Shown: positions 15,970 through 25,480, numbered from the stretch's first letter. The stretch: DNA of 45,268 bases from Anaerolineae bacterium (GCA_013177815.1 JABLXM010000025.1:1-45268), one strand, 5' to 3'. Translations and numbers: made by a program. Notes: generated by a model from the letters alone, not told the origin.

Positions 15970-17082
15970 TCAGTTCGCGCGCGGCATGCGTTCCAGCCAC
16001 CGGTCGCGCGGATGCCCGCTCATCGGCACCTGACCATTGACCATGCGTTTGATCTCGCCCAGGATCTCATCCGGGAAGGGCACTACCCCGCCCATGCGTC
16101 CATAGAACTCCACCGGTTTTCTGCCTGCTACGGCTGCCATCACGTCATCCAGCATCTGACCGGCGTTCATCTCGGTCACCAGGAAGCCCTCCACTCGCTC
16201 GCTCAAGTCTGCGATCACCTGCCGCGGGAATGGGTTCAGGCTGATGGGGCGCAACAGCCCCACGGGGATGCCCTCGGCGCGCGCAGCCCGAACCGCCGAA
16301 AGCGCGATGCGCCCCGCCGAGCCGAAGCCGGTCACCACGTACCTGGCATCTTCCAGGTAATATTCCTTGTAGCGTACTTCGTTCGCCTGCACTTCCTGCC
16401 AACGCCGCTCCAGGCGCAAATTGGTCACTTCTTCATCCGGCGGGTTCAGGTAGATTGAAGATAGGGTACGCCGTTTGCCGTCATCCCCGCCGCGCACTGC
16501 CCAATCCGGGATGGCGGTCTTCAGCGGCGCCATTGGCGGCAGTTCCCCTGGTTCCATCATCTGCCCCAGGCTGCCGTCGATCAGCACCACTACGATGGCG
16601 CGGTACTTCTCCGCCAGGTCGAACGCCAGCACCGTCAGATCGATTGCCTCTTGCACGCTGGCAGGCGCCAGCACGATCGGGTGCATGTCGCCGTGCCCGC
16701 CCCCATGCACGATCTGGTTGTAGTCCGCCTGCGCCGGGGCAATGTTGCCCAAGCCCGGTCCGCCGCGCATCACGTTCACCAACACCATCGGTACTTCGGT
16801 GCCGGCGATGTAGGAGAGACCTTCCATCATCAGGCTGATGCCGGGACTGGAGGACGAGGTCATCACGCGCTTGCCGGTGCAGGCTGCACCATAGACCATG
16901 TTGATGGCGCCCAGTTCGCTTTCCGCTTGCACGAACGCCCGACCCAGTTCCGGCATGCGCACAGACATCCACTCCAGTAACTCCGTCTGCGGTGTAATCG
17001 GGTAGCCGAAATAAGCATCCAAACCCGCCCGGATGGCGGCTTCGGCGATGGCGGTGTTGCCTTTCATCATCTCTTTTGCCAT
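15970..17082 (-). CDS. vorB: 2-oxoacid:ferredoxin oxidoreductase, alpha subunit (VorB-like)
   Basis: A 370-residue alpha subunit starting [20 protein letters not shown], with [35 protein letters not shown] and [20 protein letters not shown]. These stretches recall VorB, the 2-ketoisovalerate (branched-chain 2-oxoacid) enzyme subunit, more than the 2-oxoglutarate KorA type. The frame is open further upstream to 17283, but that part runs through the ferredoxin gene; GGAGAGG before 17082 marks the real start. It follows the ferredoxin gene by 11 nt. Likely role: converting branched-chain 2-oxoacids to acyl-CoA while reducing ferredoxin. Substrate preference is inference. Confidence 0.9.
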   Translation of the reverse strand: MAKEMMKGNTAIAEAAIRAGLDAYFGYPITPQTELLEWMSVRMPELGRAFVQAESELGAINMVYGAACTGKRVMTSSSSPGISLMMEGLSYIAGTEVPMVLVNVMRGGPGLGNIAPAQADYNQIVHGGGHGDMHPIVLAPASVQEAIDLTVLAFDLAEKYRAIVVVLIDGSLGQMMEPGELPPMAPLKTAIPDWAVRGGDDGKRRTLSSIYLNPPDEEVTNLRLERRWQEVQANEVRYKEYYLEDARYVVTGFGSAGRIALSAVRAARAEGIPVGLLRPISLNPFPRQVIADLSERVEGFLVTEMNAGQMLDDVMAAVAGRKPVEFYGRMGGVVPFPDEILGEIKRMVNGQVPMSGHPRDRWLERMPRAN

Positions 17083-17093
17083 CTTGTCCTCTC

Positions 17094-17339
17094 CTACGCT
17101 TCTGCGCTCGCCGCCCGCTGGCTGACCTCGCGGTAGACCGTGATGGCAGCTTCCGGGCAGACGATGGCGCAAATGCCGCAGCCGGTGCACCCGGCTTCGA
17201 TCAACTCTGCCGGGTGATAACCTTTGGTGTTCAACCGTTCTGCTGCCATCGAGATGACGTCCTGCGGGCAGGCGTCGGTGCATAGTTCACACCCTTTGCA
17301 GCGGTTTTCATTGACTTCGATTCGACCCTTTGGGGGCAT
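17094..17339 (-). CDS. 2-oxoacid:ferredoxin oxidoreductase, delta (2x[4Fe-4S] ferredoxin) subunit
   Basis: An 81-residue ferredoxin-like subunit with two CxxCxxCxxxC motifs, [12 protein letters not shown] (C14, C17, C20, C24) and [12 protein letters not shown] (C51, C54, C57, C61), which bind two [4Fe-4S] clusters. It passes electrons from the alpha/beta core to free ferredoxin. The start is ATG 17339 (MPPKGRIEV), preceded by GGAGG 8-9 nt upstream; the longer frame to 17405 lacks a ribosome site. It is the first gene of the operon, with a promoter at 17426-17454. Confidence 0.93.
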   Translation of the reverse strand: MPPKGRIEVNENRCKGCELCTDACPQDVISMAAERLNTKGYHPAELIEAGCTGCGICAIVCPEAAITVYREVSQRAASAEA

Positions 17340-17425
17340 GCACAACCTCCTTTTGAGTGAGTTGTGAAAGTGTAATTCCGAGATTTTGGACAAAAACAGG
17401 CGCAATCCACCTGCTTTGATTATCC

Positions 17426-17454
17426 ATTTAATATCCTTTTTCGTTTAGTGTCAA
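17426..17454 (-). promoter_or_regulatory. Promoter of the 2-oxoacid:ferredoxin oxidoreductase operon
   Basis: On the minus strand TTGACA (17454-17449), 17 nt, TTAAAT (17431-17426). The -10 is imperfect. The predicted leader is ~80 nt. Confidence 0.6.
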
Positions 17455-17545
17455 GCGTCCTCACTGCTTGATACAAAGATAATCATCTTGATTTGCACTA
17501 TAATTGATGTAATTAACGCAAGTTGCTGCTTATTGGAAAAGTAGC

Positions 17546-17585
17546 GTCATTCTGAGCCGAAACGGAGCGAAGGCGAAGAATCTCA
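17546..17585. repeat. Interspersed repeat with GAGCG-AAG-GCGAAG-AATCTC core
   Basis: The sequence begins GTCATTCTGAGCC and runs through GGAGCGAAGGCGAAGAATCT. This resembles the short GTCATTCTGAGCGAAGCGAAGAATCT-type dispersed repeats of several bacterial phyla and shares its core with the left-edge array and the element at 22664-22800. Confidence 0.65.
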
Positions 17586-17697
17586 TTATTTCCTTACCAT
17601 GCATCCATGTTACGGAGAGCCGCCAATCCAAAAGCAGTGTCTCAGAATGGCAAGGCGGCAACCTGGGTTAATTAAACCGAAAGTGAGGTTTTCCTCC

Positions 17698-19623
17698 ATG
17701 TTCATTCTGCCGACTTCTGACCGCGAATCCAAACGAGCCAAAGGGAAGGATAAGAAAAAAACGTCGCCGTGGGTGATCGTCACTGCCATTGTTGGCGTCG
17801 TGTTGATCGTTGGCGTGGTCGCGCAGGCGTTGTTCCCCAACCCCGCCATTGGCAACTTGTTCGGCGGTGTCAACGCCGATGAACTTTACCAACAGGCGCA
17901 GGATCAAATCGAAGCCGGCGAGTCGGATGCCGCCCTGCAAACGCTGGCGCAGCTCATCGCCAGCGACCCGGAATACACCGAGGCTTACCTGGCGCGCGCC
18001 GGGCTGCTGCTGGATCTCGAGAGTGAGGATGCTGATGAAGTCAAAGCCAACCGCCAGCAGGCTCAGGATGATTTGGGGGTCGTGATCGAAGCGCAGCCCG
18101 GCAACGCCGAAGCCTATTTTTTGCGCGGCAAAGCCGCACTGTTGCTCGGGCAGGTCAACAATGCCATTGTCGATTTCAACAAGTCCACCGAACTCGACCC
18201 GCGCGACTTGGAGGTGTATAAATTGCGCGGTCAGGCGTACCTGTTGACCTCGCTCATCCCGCAAGCCCTCAACGACTTCAACTACATCCTCAGCCAGGAA
18301 CCGGACAACGCCGAAGCGCTGTTGCTGCGGGCGCAGACCAACGGGGTCAACGGCGACCTGGAGGCTGCCCTGAAGGACATCAACAAAGTGCTGGCTGCGG
18401 ATCCGCAGTCCATCAATGCGCTGGCATTGCGCGCCGAGGTCTACTTCAACCAACGGGAATATGAAAAAGCCCTGGCGGATTATGACAGCCTGGCGCAGTT
18501 GCAGCCGGATAACGCCGGTGTCTACTTCAGCCGTGGCAACACCCGGTTCGCGCTCAACGAACTGGAGGAAGCTATCGCCGATTGGGATAAATCTATCGAA
18601 CTGGACCCCACCAGCTCGGAAGCCTTCGGCAATCGCGGCGTAGCATTGACCAGCCTGGAGCGTTACGCCGAAGCCATTGCTGATTTCGAGAAAGCCATTG
18701 AACTCAACCCGGAGGATGCCAAAGCCTATAATGACATGGGCATGGCTTATTATGCGCAGGAGAAACGGGAGGATGCCCTCGCCGCCTTCGATAAAGCCAT
18801 CGAGTTGAACCCCAGGTTTGCCGATGCTTACTTCAACCGCGGCAACGTCCGCCGTGACTCTGAGCTTTATGACGATGCCCTGGTGGATTTCGATAAAGCC
18901 ATCGAGAACAACCCCCAATTCATCAACGCATACAATAACCGCGGCAACCTGTACCTTTCCGCCGGCGCGTATGCCGAAGCCCAGGCGGATTTTGCGGCGG
19001 CGCTTGAACTGGCGCCCAACTACAACCTGCTGCATTTCAACCTCGGTCTTGCGAACATGGGTCTGGGCAACCTGGAGGATGCCATCAAGAACTTTGACCG
19101 GGCGGAGCAATTGGGTTTGGACCTCCCGGATATATCCTTTCAGCGCGGGGTGGTTTATTACGCGCTGGGCGACCGCGCCAATGCCATTGCCAACTGGGAG
19201 AAAGTGATTGAAGCCGCGCCCGAATCGGTCGAGACGCTTTTCAACCTGGGCGTGGTTTGGTTCGAGGTGGGCGAGTTCGATAAATCGCTGGCATACATCG
19301 ATAAAGCCATCGAATTGGCGCCGGACTACGGGCAGGCGTATTACACCCGTGCCAATACCCTGGCGCAGTCCGGAAAGTACCTGGCATCGATCCCGGATTA
19401 CACCAAAGCCATCGAACTCGAAGCGCAACTGCCGCTGGCGTATTTCAACCGTGGGGTTGCCTACTACAATACGCAGCAGTTGAAGCTTGCCACTGCCGAT
19501 TTCCAGATGGCATACCAATTGACAGATGATGAGAGCCTGAAACAATTGGCGGCGGGTAATCTTCGTCGCCTGGGAGCCAAACCCTTGGAGGAATCTGCGT
19601 CAACCCCCACCCCCACACCTTGA
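17698..19623 (+). CDS. Membrane-anchored tetratricopeptide-repeat protein
   Basis: A 641-residue protein: a basic cytoplasmic N-terminus (KRAKGKDKKK), one membrane segment (~24-46), then about fifteen TPR units to residue ~620 and a PTPTP tail. The units follow the AYxxRGxxxxxxxxYxxAxxDFxKAIELxP pattern, for example AIADFEKAIELNPEDAKAYN and ALAAFDKAIELNPRFADAYF. By the positive-inside rule the TPR array faces outside, so it probably scaffolds envelope protein complexes; no partner can be named. I start at ATG 17698 rather than 17599 because the intervening 33 codons cover the leader hairpin and read like non-coding sequence. It is transcribed alone; the next promoter begins at 19683. Confidence 0.93.
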   Translation: MFILPTSDRESKRAKGKDKKKTSPWVIVTAIVGVVLIVGVVAQALFPNPAIGNLFGGVNADELYQQAQDQIEAGESDAALQTLAQLIASDPEYTEAYLARAGLLLDLESEDADEVKANRQQAQDDLGVVIEAQPGNAEAYFLRGKAALLLGQVNNAIVDFNKSTELDPRDLEVYKLRGQAYLLTSLIPQALNDFNYILSQEPDNAEALLLRAQTNGVNGDLEAALKDINKVLAADPQSINALALRAEVYFNQREYEKALADYDSLAQLQPDNAGVYFSRGNTRFALNELEEAIADWDKSIELDPTSSEAFGNRGVALTSLERYAEAIADFEKAIELNPEDAKAYNDMGMAYYAQEKREDALAAFDKAIELNPRFADAYFNRGNVRRDSELYDDALVDFDKAIENNPQFINAYNNRGNLYLSAGAYAEAQADFAAALELAPNYNLLHFNLGLANMGLGNLEDAIKNFDRAEQLGLDLPDISFQRGVVYYALGDRANAIANWEKVIEAAPESVETLFNLGVVWFEVGEFDKSLAYIDKAIELAPDYGQAYYTRANTLAQSGKYLASIPDYTKAIELEAQLPLAYFNRGVAYYNTQQLKLATADFQMAYQLTDDESLKQLAAGNLRRLGAKPLEESASTPTPTP

Positions 19624-19682
19624 TCTACTTGAAAACTGTACAAAGGATGAGGAAACTAACTAAGATAGGAACTAGGATAGGA

Positions 19683-19711
19683 TTGACAAACCTGGGTGGT
19701 TTGGCTATAGT
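19683..19711 (+). promoter_or_regulatory. Promoter of the Mn2+ riboswitch/P-type ATPase unit
   Basis: TTGACA (19683-19688), 17 nt, TATAGT (19706-19711). The predicted start site (~19718) coincides with the 5' strand of riboswitch helix P1. Confidence 0.88.
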
Positions 19712-19716
19712 AAACA

Positions 19717-19810
19717 TGGTTGGGGAGTAGCTTCCTTCCAAAAGGCGGGCTGTCGTCAAGACGGATTGAACATCCCGGTAGCCCGGCGCACACCTGTGAT
19801 AGCAAGACCA
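19717..19810 (+). ncRNA. yybP-ykoY (Mn2+-sensing) riboswitch aptamer
   Basis: The 5' side has GGGGAGTAGC (19721-19730), the middle GTCGTCAA (19752-19759), and the 3' side AGCAAGACC (19801-19809). These are the conserved L1, internal and L3/P1 elements of the yybP-ykoY class, in the right order and at the usual total length. Helix P1 can form between TGGTT (19717-19721) and GACCA (19806-19810). The class is an established Mn2+ sensor and often precedes metal-transport P-type ATPases, as here. By comparison with known members, Mn2+ stabilises P1 and keeps GACCA out of the terminator, turning expression on. Confidence 0.93.
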
Positions 19811-19831
19811 CCACAATCGTGGCGGTCTTTT
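19806..19831 (+). terminator. Riboswitch-controlled intrinsic terminator
   Basis: GACC-A-CCAC (19806-19814), loop AATC, GTGG-C-GGTC (19819-19827), then TTTT. The 5' arm begins with the same GACCA that closes riboswitch helix P1, so the two structures exclude each other: a transcription-attenuation switch. Confidence 0.88.
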
Positions 19832-19882
19832 CCATTAACCCTCCACGGATTGAATATAATTAGATCGTTGGGAGAAAACATC

Positions 19883-20044
19883 GTGGACGAATGGTACCAG
19901 CTTGATGTGGAACAAAATCTAAAGAAATTGGATGTGGACCTCAGCGTTGGTCTGGATGCGGCGGAGGCGCAGCGACGCCTGGAAAGATACGGCGCCAATG
20001 AACTGGTTGAACGAGATCAGAAAAGATTCTGTGGGAACAGTTGA
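19883..20044 (+). pseudogene. N-terminal fragment of the P-type ATPase, frame-disrupted
   Basis: A GTG start with GGAGA 8 nt upstream opens a 53-codon frame: [40 protein letters not shown]. This is the cytoplasmic N-terminal segment that precedes M1 in P2-type ATPases (the GLxxxEAxxRLxxYGxNEL motif). After ELVERD it runs out of frame and stops at 20042-20044. The -1 frame continues with [16 protein letters not shown], the expected next part. Compared with the family, about four residues are also missing at the junction, which fits a short deletion (~10-14 nt) near 20015-20025 rather than one base change. It may be a true mutation or an assembly error. Confidence 0.85.
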
Positions 20045-22623
20045 CCGGATTCATGGTGCTGATCTTGCTGGCATCGGCGATCATTTCGGCGTTCCTGCAT
20101 GAATACACCGAAGCCATTACCATCCTGGTCATTGTGGTACTGAACGCCATCCTGGGTTTTACCCAGGAGTATAACGCCGAGAAAGCCATGTTGGCGCTCA
20201 AACGCATGGCAGCGCCGCTGGTGCGCGTGCGGCGCGGTGGACACTTGGTGGAACTCGATTCGCGCCTGGTGGTACCGGGCGATATTGTCCTGCTGGAAGC
20301 CGGCAGCGCTGTACCGGCTGACTGCCGGGTGGTCGAATCGGTCAACCTGCGCGCGCAAGAGTCGGTGCTGACGGGCGAATCCGAACCGGTTAGCAAAATC
20401 ACCACCCCGCTCATGGGTGAGAACATCCCGCTGGGTGACCAGAAGAACCGCTTGTTCATGGGCACCGTCATCACCTTCGGTCGCGGCGTGGCGGTCATCA
20501 CCGAAACGGGTATGCAGACCCAATTGGGTCGCATCGCCGACCTGATCCAAACCGTGGGCGTTGAATTGACCCCGCTGCAGCGACGGCTTGATAAGCTCGG
20601 CAAAAGCCTGGCTATCGTGGCGCTGGGGATCGTGGCGGTCGTTTTTACGCTTGGGTTGTTGCGTGGTGAGGATATCCGTGTGATGTTCCAGACCGCTATC
20701 AGCATGGCGGTTGCCGCCATCCCGGAAGGGTTGGTGGCGGTGGTGACCATCGCGCTGGCGCTCGGCGCGCAGCGCATGTTGCAGCGCCGTGCCCTCATCC
20801 GCAAACTACCGGCGGTCGAAACGCTCGGGTCGGTCACCGTCATCTGTTCCGATAAGACCGGCACCCTGACCGAGAACCGCATGACCGTCACGGTGGCGGA
20901 TGTTGCCAATCACACGCTCGACTTGCAGGAACGTGTGCACGAATACAGCCCGCGTATCTCGTCCGAAGAAGTGAATCACCCGGTGGTGATCGATTATCCC
21001 GCCATCGCCATGTTGCTGACCGGTGCGGCGTTGTGCAATGATGCCGTGCTGGAAGCCAATACGGCGCAGGGCGAAGGCTTCTCCGCCGTGGGTGACCCAA
21101 CCGAGGGGGCGTTGGTGGTGGCGGCAGCGCGCGCTGGCTTGTGGAAGGACAAACTGGAGCGGGGTCTGCCGCGCGTCAGCGAGCTGCCCTTCGACTCTCA
21201 GCGCAAGCGTATGACGACCGTCCACCAGATGCAGCCGGATCGATTCCCGACGGTGCTCAAGCACATCTTCGATCAGCACCCGCGCGATCGCATGGAGGAT
21301 TATCTCACCATCACCAAGGGCTCGGTCGATGGCATGCTTGCCATATCGAACCGCGTTTGGGATAACGGACGGGTGGAGCCGATGGACGATGCCTGGCGCG
21401 AGCGCATCAGCAGCGCCAATGATCGCCTGGCTCAGAATGGCATGCGCGTTTTGGGTGTGGGCTTCCGTATGCGTGGCAACTCCGAAGTGGATGACGCCGC
21501 CAACCCGCTCGAGAGCGACCTGGTTTTCGTTGGTATGGTCGCCATGATCGACCCGGCGCGCAAGGAAGCAGAAGCTGCTGTCCGGATTGCCAAATCCGCC
21601 GGTGTGCGCTCGATCATGATCACTGGCGACCATCCGCTGACGGCGCTTTACATCGCGCGGCAGCTTGGCATCACTGATGGGAACAAAGCCATCACCGGAC
21701 AGCAACTGGAGGATATCTCGCTTGAGGACTTACGCCAACTGGTGGAGGACGTGCCGGTTTATGCGCGTGTCTCACCCGAACACAAACTCAAGATTGTCCA
21801 GGCGCTGCAGGAAAACGGTCATATCGTCGCCATGACCGGTGATGGCGTCAACGATGCACCAGCGCTCAAGCGCGCCGATATCGGTGTGGCGATGGGTATC
21901 ACTGGCACCGATGTCAGCAAGGAAGCCTCGGACATGGTGCTGCTGGACGATAATTTCGCCACCATCGTCGCCGCGGTGGAAGAAGGGCGTCGCATCTATG
22001 ACAACATCCGCAAGTTCATCCGCTACACCATGACCTCCAACGCCGGCGAGATCTGGGCGGTGTTGCTGGCGCCCTTCTTTGGGATGCCGCTGCCACTCTC
22101 GCCGCTGCAGATCCTGTGGGTCAACCTGGTGACCGATGGCGTGCCGGGTTTGGCGCTGACGGTGGAACCGGCGGAGAAGGATACCATGCAGCGCCCGCCC
22201 TATTCGCCCAAGGAAAATTTCTTCGGGCGCGGTATGCTGCGTGAGATCATGTGGATTGGTTTGTTGATCGGCGTGGTCTCGTTCGGGGTTGGCTTCTGGG
22301 CATTCCGCGCCGGCATGCCTTCCTGGCAAACGCTGGTGTTCACCACCCTCACTTTCGCCCAGATGGGCAATGTGCTGGCGCTGCGCTCGGAGCGCTATTC
22401 GCTGCTCAAGATCGGATTGCTGAGCAACAAGCCGATGCTGGGTGCGGTCCTGATGACCTTCCTGCTGCAATTGGCAGTGATCTATGTGCCTTTCCTGCAG
22501 AGTGTCTTCGAAACTGTACCGCTGACGCTGATGGAATTGGGGTTGTGCATCGGTTTGGCAATCCTGGTATTCCTGACGATCGAAATGGTCAAGCTCATCC
22601 GGCTCAAGACCAGCAAGGTCTGA
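20041..22623 (+). CDS. P2-type cation-transporting ATPase (probable Mn2+/Ca2+ efflux), main part
   Basis: An 860-residue frame covering M1 to M10. Motifs: LTGESEPV (actuator dephosphorylation loop), [20 protein letters not shown] (M4 ion-binding segment), [13 protein letters not shown] with phosphorylated aspartate D271 (numbered from TTG 20041), [10 protein letters not shown], and [17 protein letters not shown] in the hinge. Six C-terminal helices complete the PacL/SERCA-like P2 layout. The upstream Mn2+ riboswitch suggests Mn2+ export, as for riboswitch-controlled relatives such as YoaB. Only the N-terminal ~50 residues are cut off (see 19883-20044). TTG 20041 overlaps the TGA of the fragment (TTGA) and has GGGA 4 nt before it, so re-initiation could still give a near-complete pump. 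Confidence 0.92.
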   Translation: MTGFMVLILLASAIISAFLHEYTEAITILVIVVLNAILGFTQEYNAEKAMLALKRMAAPLVRVRRGGHLVELDSRLVVPGDIVLLEAGSAVPADCRVVESVNLRAQESVLTGESEPVSKITTPLMGENIPLGDQKNRLFMGTVITFGRGVAVITETGMQTQLGRIADLIQTVGVELTPLQRRLDKLGKSLAIVALGIVAVVFTLGLLRGEDIRVMFQTAISMAVAAIPEGLVAVVTIALALGAQRMLQRRALIRKLPAVETLGSVTVICSDKTGTLTENRMTVTVADVANHTLDLQERVHEYSPRISSEEVNHPVVIDYPAIAMLLTGAALCNDAVLEANTAQGEGFSAVGDPTEGALVVAAARAGLWKDKLERGLPRVSELPFDSQRKRMTTVHQMQPDRFPTVLKHIFDQHPRDRMEDYLTITKGSVDGMLAISNRVWDNGRVEPMDDAWRERISSANDRLAQNGMRVLGVGFRMRGNSEVDDAANPLESDLVFVGMVAMIDPARKEAEAAVRIAKSAGVRSIMITGDHPLTALYIARQLGITDGNKAITGQQLEDISLEDLRQLVEDVPVYARVSPEHKLKIVQALQENGHIVAMTGDGVNDAPALKRADIGVAMGITGTDVSKEASDMVLLDDNFATIVAAVEEGRRIYDNIRKFIRYTMTSNAGEIWAVLLAPFFGMPLPLSPLQILWVNLVTDGVPGLALTVEPAEKDTMQRPPYSPKENFFGRGMLREIMWIGLLIGVVSFGVGFWAFRAGMPSWQTLVFTTLTFAQMGNVLALRSERYSLLKIGLLSNKPMLGAVLMTFLLQLAVIYVPFLQSVFETVPLTLMELGLCIGLAILVFLTIEMVKLIRLKTSKV

Positions 22624-22639
22624 TTAGCGCCACATCCAT

Positions 22640-22656
22640 GGCATCCCAGGGATGCC
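22640..22656. other. 17-nt perfect palindromic hairpin after the P-type ATPase
   Basis: GGCATCCC-A-GGGATGCC, beginning 17 nt after the ATPase stop. No U tract follows, so it is at best a weak terminator or an RNA 3'-end stabiliser. Confidence 0.4.
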
Positions 22657-22663
22657 TCAAAAG

Positions 22664-22800
22664 AAGATTGTCACTCTGCCTGCCCTCCTGAAGGACATCG
22701 GCACCATGTGCCGGTCAGGCAGGGAGCGCAGCGCAGAGTCTTTCATTACCGAACGAGGTGCTTTTCCCGGCGGGGACTTCGCGCTTCGTTCAGCATGACC
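22664..22800. repeat. Interspersed non-coding repeat element
   Basis: The element reads TTGTCACTCTGCCTG at one end and ends CGTTCAGCATGACC, so both ends carry outward GTCA.CTG/CAG.TGAC-type termini. It contains GGGAGCGCAGCGCAGAGTCT, similar to GAGCGCAGCGAAGCGATCTC in the left-edge array, and an internal TGCC/GGCA-rich inverted repeat (GCCTGCCCTCCTGA with TCAGGCAGGGAG). No coding frame is credible. Confidence 0.65.
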
Positions 22801-22835
22801 ATCGCGACTTTTTAGACCACCCCAAAAGGTTGCGC

Positions 22836-25451
22836 CTATCGGTAATCTGCGCCGATCACCACCGCCGCATCCACCGGCAGCGAGCCGGTCTTGACGATCA
22901 GCACCGCCCCGTCCATCGTCCAGCCGCGCGGCGCTAAACCAAGCGCATCCAGGTTGGCGGCCTTCGTCAGCGTTTCGCCGTCGAGCGTCACACTGGCGGG
23001 TGCGGCGCCGGTGGGCGTGTGGACTTCGACCTGCCAGCCGCGCACTGCCGGCGCACCGTCATAATCGCCCACGGCGCCGCCGATCATCACCCTGACTTGC
23101 CCATCCTGCATCTGTTGCGAGAACGGCGTCCTTCGTAGCGCGCCGCGCTGGTAGGCGGTGGTCAGTCCGTCGTCCTCGTACAGCGTGAAAGTGGTGCCTT
23201 CTTCCGAGGCGTAGACCCGCAGGATCAGGTCATCCACCTGCGAGCCGTCGCGCCGCATGCCCATCAGGTTCATGCTTTGCTCGTCCACCGGCATCAGTGG
23301 CAGGATGGCGCCGGCGCGCACATATAACGGTAGGCGGAATACCTCACCATCCATGACGCTGACCGGTCCGATCTCCTGACCGACGCTTTCGATCCAGGTA
23401 TGCGCATAGAAATCGATCCATGACCCTGCTGGCAGATAACCGCGGGCAGTGGTGGCAGCCAGGTTGGTGGCGGTGATCGCCATCAGGTCGCGCCCGATCA
23501 TCTTCTGAGCGCCCATCTCGCGTAGATTGGCATCTTGTGGGTAATACAGCACCGGCGGCGCGATGACCGCTTCGCCTGCCAGCCAGGCGCGGTGCGCCAG
23601 CGAATAATAATAAGGCGAGAGCGCGTAACGCAGGCGCAGGTTTGCCAGGTTGCTGGCAGTATTCCCAATGCGGTCGGGCGCGGTCTCCTCGTTGTTATCC
23701 AGGTTGATGGTGTGCGGGCGGATGGGTACGTCCAGCAGCGCCGAGTGCGCAAACCAGCGCGTATAGACTTCGTCGAAATAAGCGTCAGCTACCAACCCGG
23801 TATTGCCGCCTTCGCCCTTGCGGTAGAAGCCGCCGATATCCGAGCCGTAATAATCGATGCCTGAAAGTGAGAGATGCATCTGGGTGTTCATCCACGCCGC
23901 CTGAGTGGTCATGGTGGAGCACACATCGCCGGACCACATTGCCACACCGTAGCGCTGGCTGCCGGCAGTGCCAGAGCGCGTAAGGATGAACGGTCGCTGC
24001 GCCACGTTGTTGCGTTGGTATCCCTCGTAGATGCTCTGGCTCCAAAGCAGGTTATAGAGATTGTGAACATCATCTTCGAAGCGCAGCGTCTCATCGCCAA
24101 AGGGTATGCCGTGGTACCAGCCGATCGGGCTAAACAGTTCTGGTTCACCCAGGTCGGTCCAGTGCGCGAAGACGCCGGCATCGATCAACGGCTGGCGTTT
24201 GTTATCGTGCCACCAGGCAGCCGCTTGCGGGTTGCTCCAATCGATCATGCCGCCCTTGCCCCACCACGGATTGTCGGTCAGGTAGACCGGCTCGCAGTCT
24301 TCGCAGGTTTTCACCAGGAAGCCCGCCTCCGCCATTGCCTGGTGCTCCGGCAGGTTTTTCCCGATATAGGATTGCTCGATCGTCATGATGCGCACGCCCT
24401 CGTCATCCAACAGGCGCGCCAGGGTATCCGCAGCGTTCGGGAAGGCGTTTTCGTCCCAGTCCAGCGTGCCCATGCGCGTATCGTCCGAATTGGACTGGAT
24501 GCCGCCGTACCATTGCAGGTCGAGCACGAAACCGTCCACCGGGAAGCCGTTCTGGCGCAGGCTGCGTAGCTTGTCCTCCAGTTCGTCCCAACTGTCATAG
24601 CCGTACTCCGAAACCCACAGCCCGAATGCGGGTTTCGGGGGCACGGGCGGGTGACCGGTCAAATCGAGGTAATCCTGGCGCAGGTCGTTCAAGTCGGGAC
24701 CACTCATCACATATAGCCTCACCGGGCTGCTGCCGTCGATGTTGACCAGCCAGGGTTCCTTGCTGAAGTTCCAGTACTGGGCGTGTGGGTTATCCAGGAA
24801 CAGCGCGTAAGCCTGGTCGCCTGCACCCAGGAAATAAGCCACCGGCATCTGGGTGTTGCCGGCGAAGCAGTAATTGAAAGGCTCCATGATGTTCCCGAAC
24901 TCGCCGGGGATGCGGGTATCACCGTTCCAGTCGCTCGCCGTCTCGCCTGGCTGGCGAAATTTTTGTCCCAAGCCATAGACGTGCGTGAAGGACTCTCGTG
25001 TCAGCTTGATGGACTTGATCTTTGCGACGAGTTTATCCGGGCACAGCGTTGTCAGCGTCAGCGCCGGGTTGCGCTCGCTGTCGATCAGCGTGACGCACAG
25101 ACTGGCAGTGTCCACCTGAACGGTCAGGGCGGGCGTGAGGAGCGTGTTGTCCTCGATGCGATAGGCGCTGGGACCGGTGAAATCGGTTTTGGCAACCATC
25201 ACTGTGGTCGCAATGGTGTCGGTATCCACCGGTGCGGGATCACCATATGAGAATTCCAGGTGCGCCAGGTCATCCGCCAGCAGTTCCACCACCAAGTGCG
25301 CCTCCCCACTGCTGAAGACCGCCCGCACTGGCGCCCCGTTGCCCGGCAGCAGGTCGGCGGTGGGTGCGGCAGGTTGGCGGGTGACCGCCGTGGGCAGCGG
25401 GCTGGTGCAGGCAGTCAACACGAGCAGGGAAAGGATCAGCAACTTCTTCAT
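22836..25451 (-). CDS. GH31 family alpha-glycosidase, secreted lipoprotein
   Basis: An 871-residue protein with a lipoprotein signal peptide (MKKLLILSLLVLTAC; lipidated C15), so it is exported and anchored outside the membrane. The GH31 barrel shows YGLGQKF in the N-terminal beta domain, the nucleophile region HWTDLGEPELF (D433) and the acid/base region MWSGDVCST (D509). After the barrel come beta domains, including FTLYEDDGLT. GH31 enzymes hydrolyse alpha-glucosides or alpha-xylosides from the non-reducing end; the exact sugar is not determined. It is transcribed alone from a promoter at 25481-25509, with GAGG 7 nt before the ATG. The cytoplasmic GH13 enzyme at 350 could act on its products (inference). 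Confidence 0.95.
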   Translation of the reverse strand: MKKLLILSLLVLTACTSPLPTAVTRQPAAPTADLLPGNGAPVRAVFSSGEAHLVVELLADDLAHLEFSYGDPAPVDTDTIATTVMVAKTDFTGPSAYRIEDNTLLTPALTVQVDTASLCVTLIDSERNPALTLTTLCPDKLVAKIKSIKLTRESFTHVYGLGQKFRQPGETASDWNGDTRIPGEFGNIMEPFNYCFAGNTQMPVAYFLGAGDQAYALFLDNPHAQYWNFSKEPWLVNIDGSSPVRLYVMSGPDLNDLRQDYLDLTGHPPVPPKPAFGLWVSEYGYDSWDELEDKLRSLRQNGFPVDGFVLDLQWYGGIQSNSDDTRMGTLDWDENAFPNAADTLARLLDDEGVRIMTIEQSYIGKNLPEHQAMAEAGFLVKTCEDCEPVYLTDNPWWGKGGMIDWSNPQAAAWWHDNKRQPLIDAGVFAHWTDLGEPELFSPIGWYHGIPFGDETLRFEDDVHNLYNLLWSQSIYEGYQRNNVAQRPFILTRSGTAGSQRYGVAMWSGDVCSTMTTQAAWMNTQMHLSLSGIDYYGSDIGGFYRKGEGGNTGLVADAYFDEVYTRWFAHSALLDVPIRPHTINLDNNEETAPDRIGNTASNLANLRLRYALSPYYYSLAHRAWLAGEAVIAPPVLYYPQDANLREMGAQKMIGRDLMAITATNLAATTARGYLPAGSWIDFYAHTWIESVGQEIGPVSVMDGEVFRLPLYVRAGAILPLMPVDEQSMNLMGMRRDGSQVDDLILRVYASEEGTTFTLYEDDGLTTAYQRGALRRTPFSQQMQDGQVRVMIGGAVGDYDGAPAVRGWQVEVHTPTGAAPASVTLDGETLTKAANLDALGLAPRGWTMDGAVLIVKTGSLPVDAAVVIGADYR

Positions 25452-25480
25452 GGCACACCTCGCAACTTGGATGTACCATC

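Larger units (their letters stand above)
17340..17697. other. Gene-free interval between divergent operons
   Basis: This 358-nt interval contains the oxidoreductase operon promoter (minus), a TATAAT at 17499-17504 (plus) without a convincing -35, one interspersed repeat (17546-17585), and a leader hairpin GCCGCC (17619-17624) with GGCGGC (17654-17659) before the TPR gene. The hairpin does not match a riboswitch class I know. Confidence 0.6.

Noticed and set aside
17599-17697. N-terminal 33-codon extension of the TPR protein
   Set aside because: It spans the leader hairpin and follows the dispersed repeat; the ATG at 17698 gives a normal basic N-terminus before the membrane helix.
17668-19545. 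625-codon open frame antisense to the TPR protein gene
   Set aside because: It mirrors the repeat structure of the sense gene; the sense strand has clear TPR motifs and a membrane anchor, while the antisense product shows no family-like motif.
20010-20045. Programmed -1 ribosomal frameshift in the P-type ATPase
   Set aside because: The shift direction fits, but there is no X-XXY-YYZ slippery heptamer in the right phase, and several residues are missing at the junction, so a deletion or assembly error is more likely.
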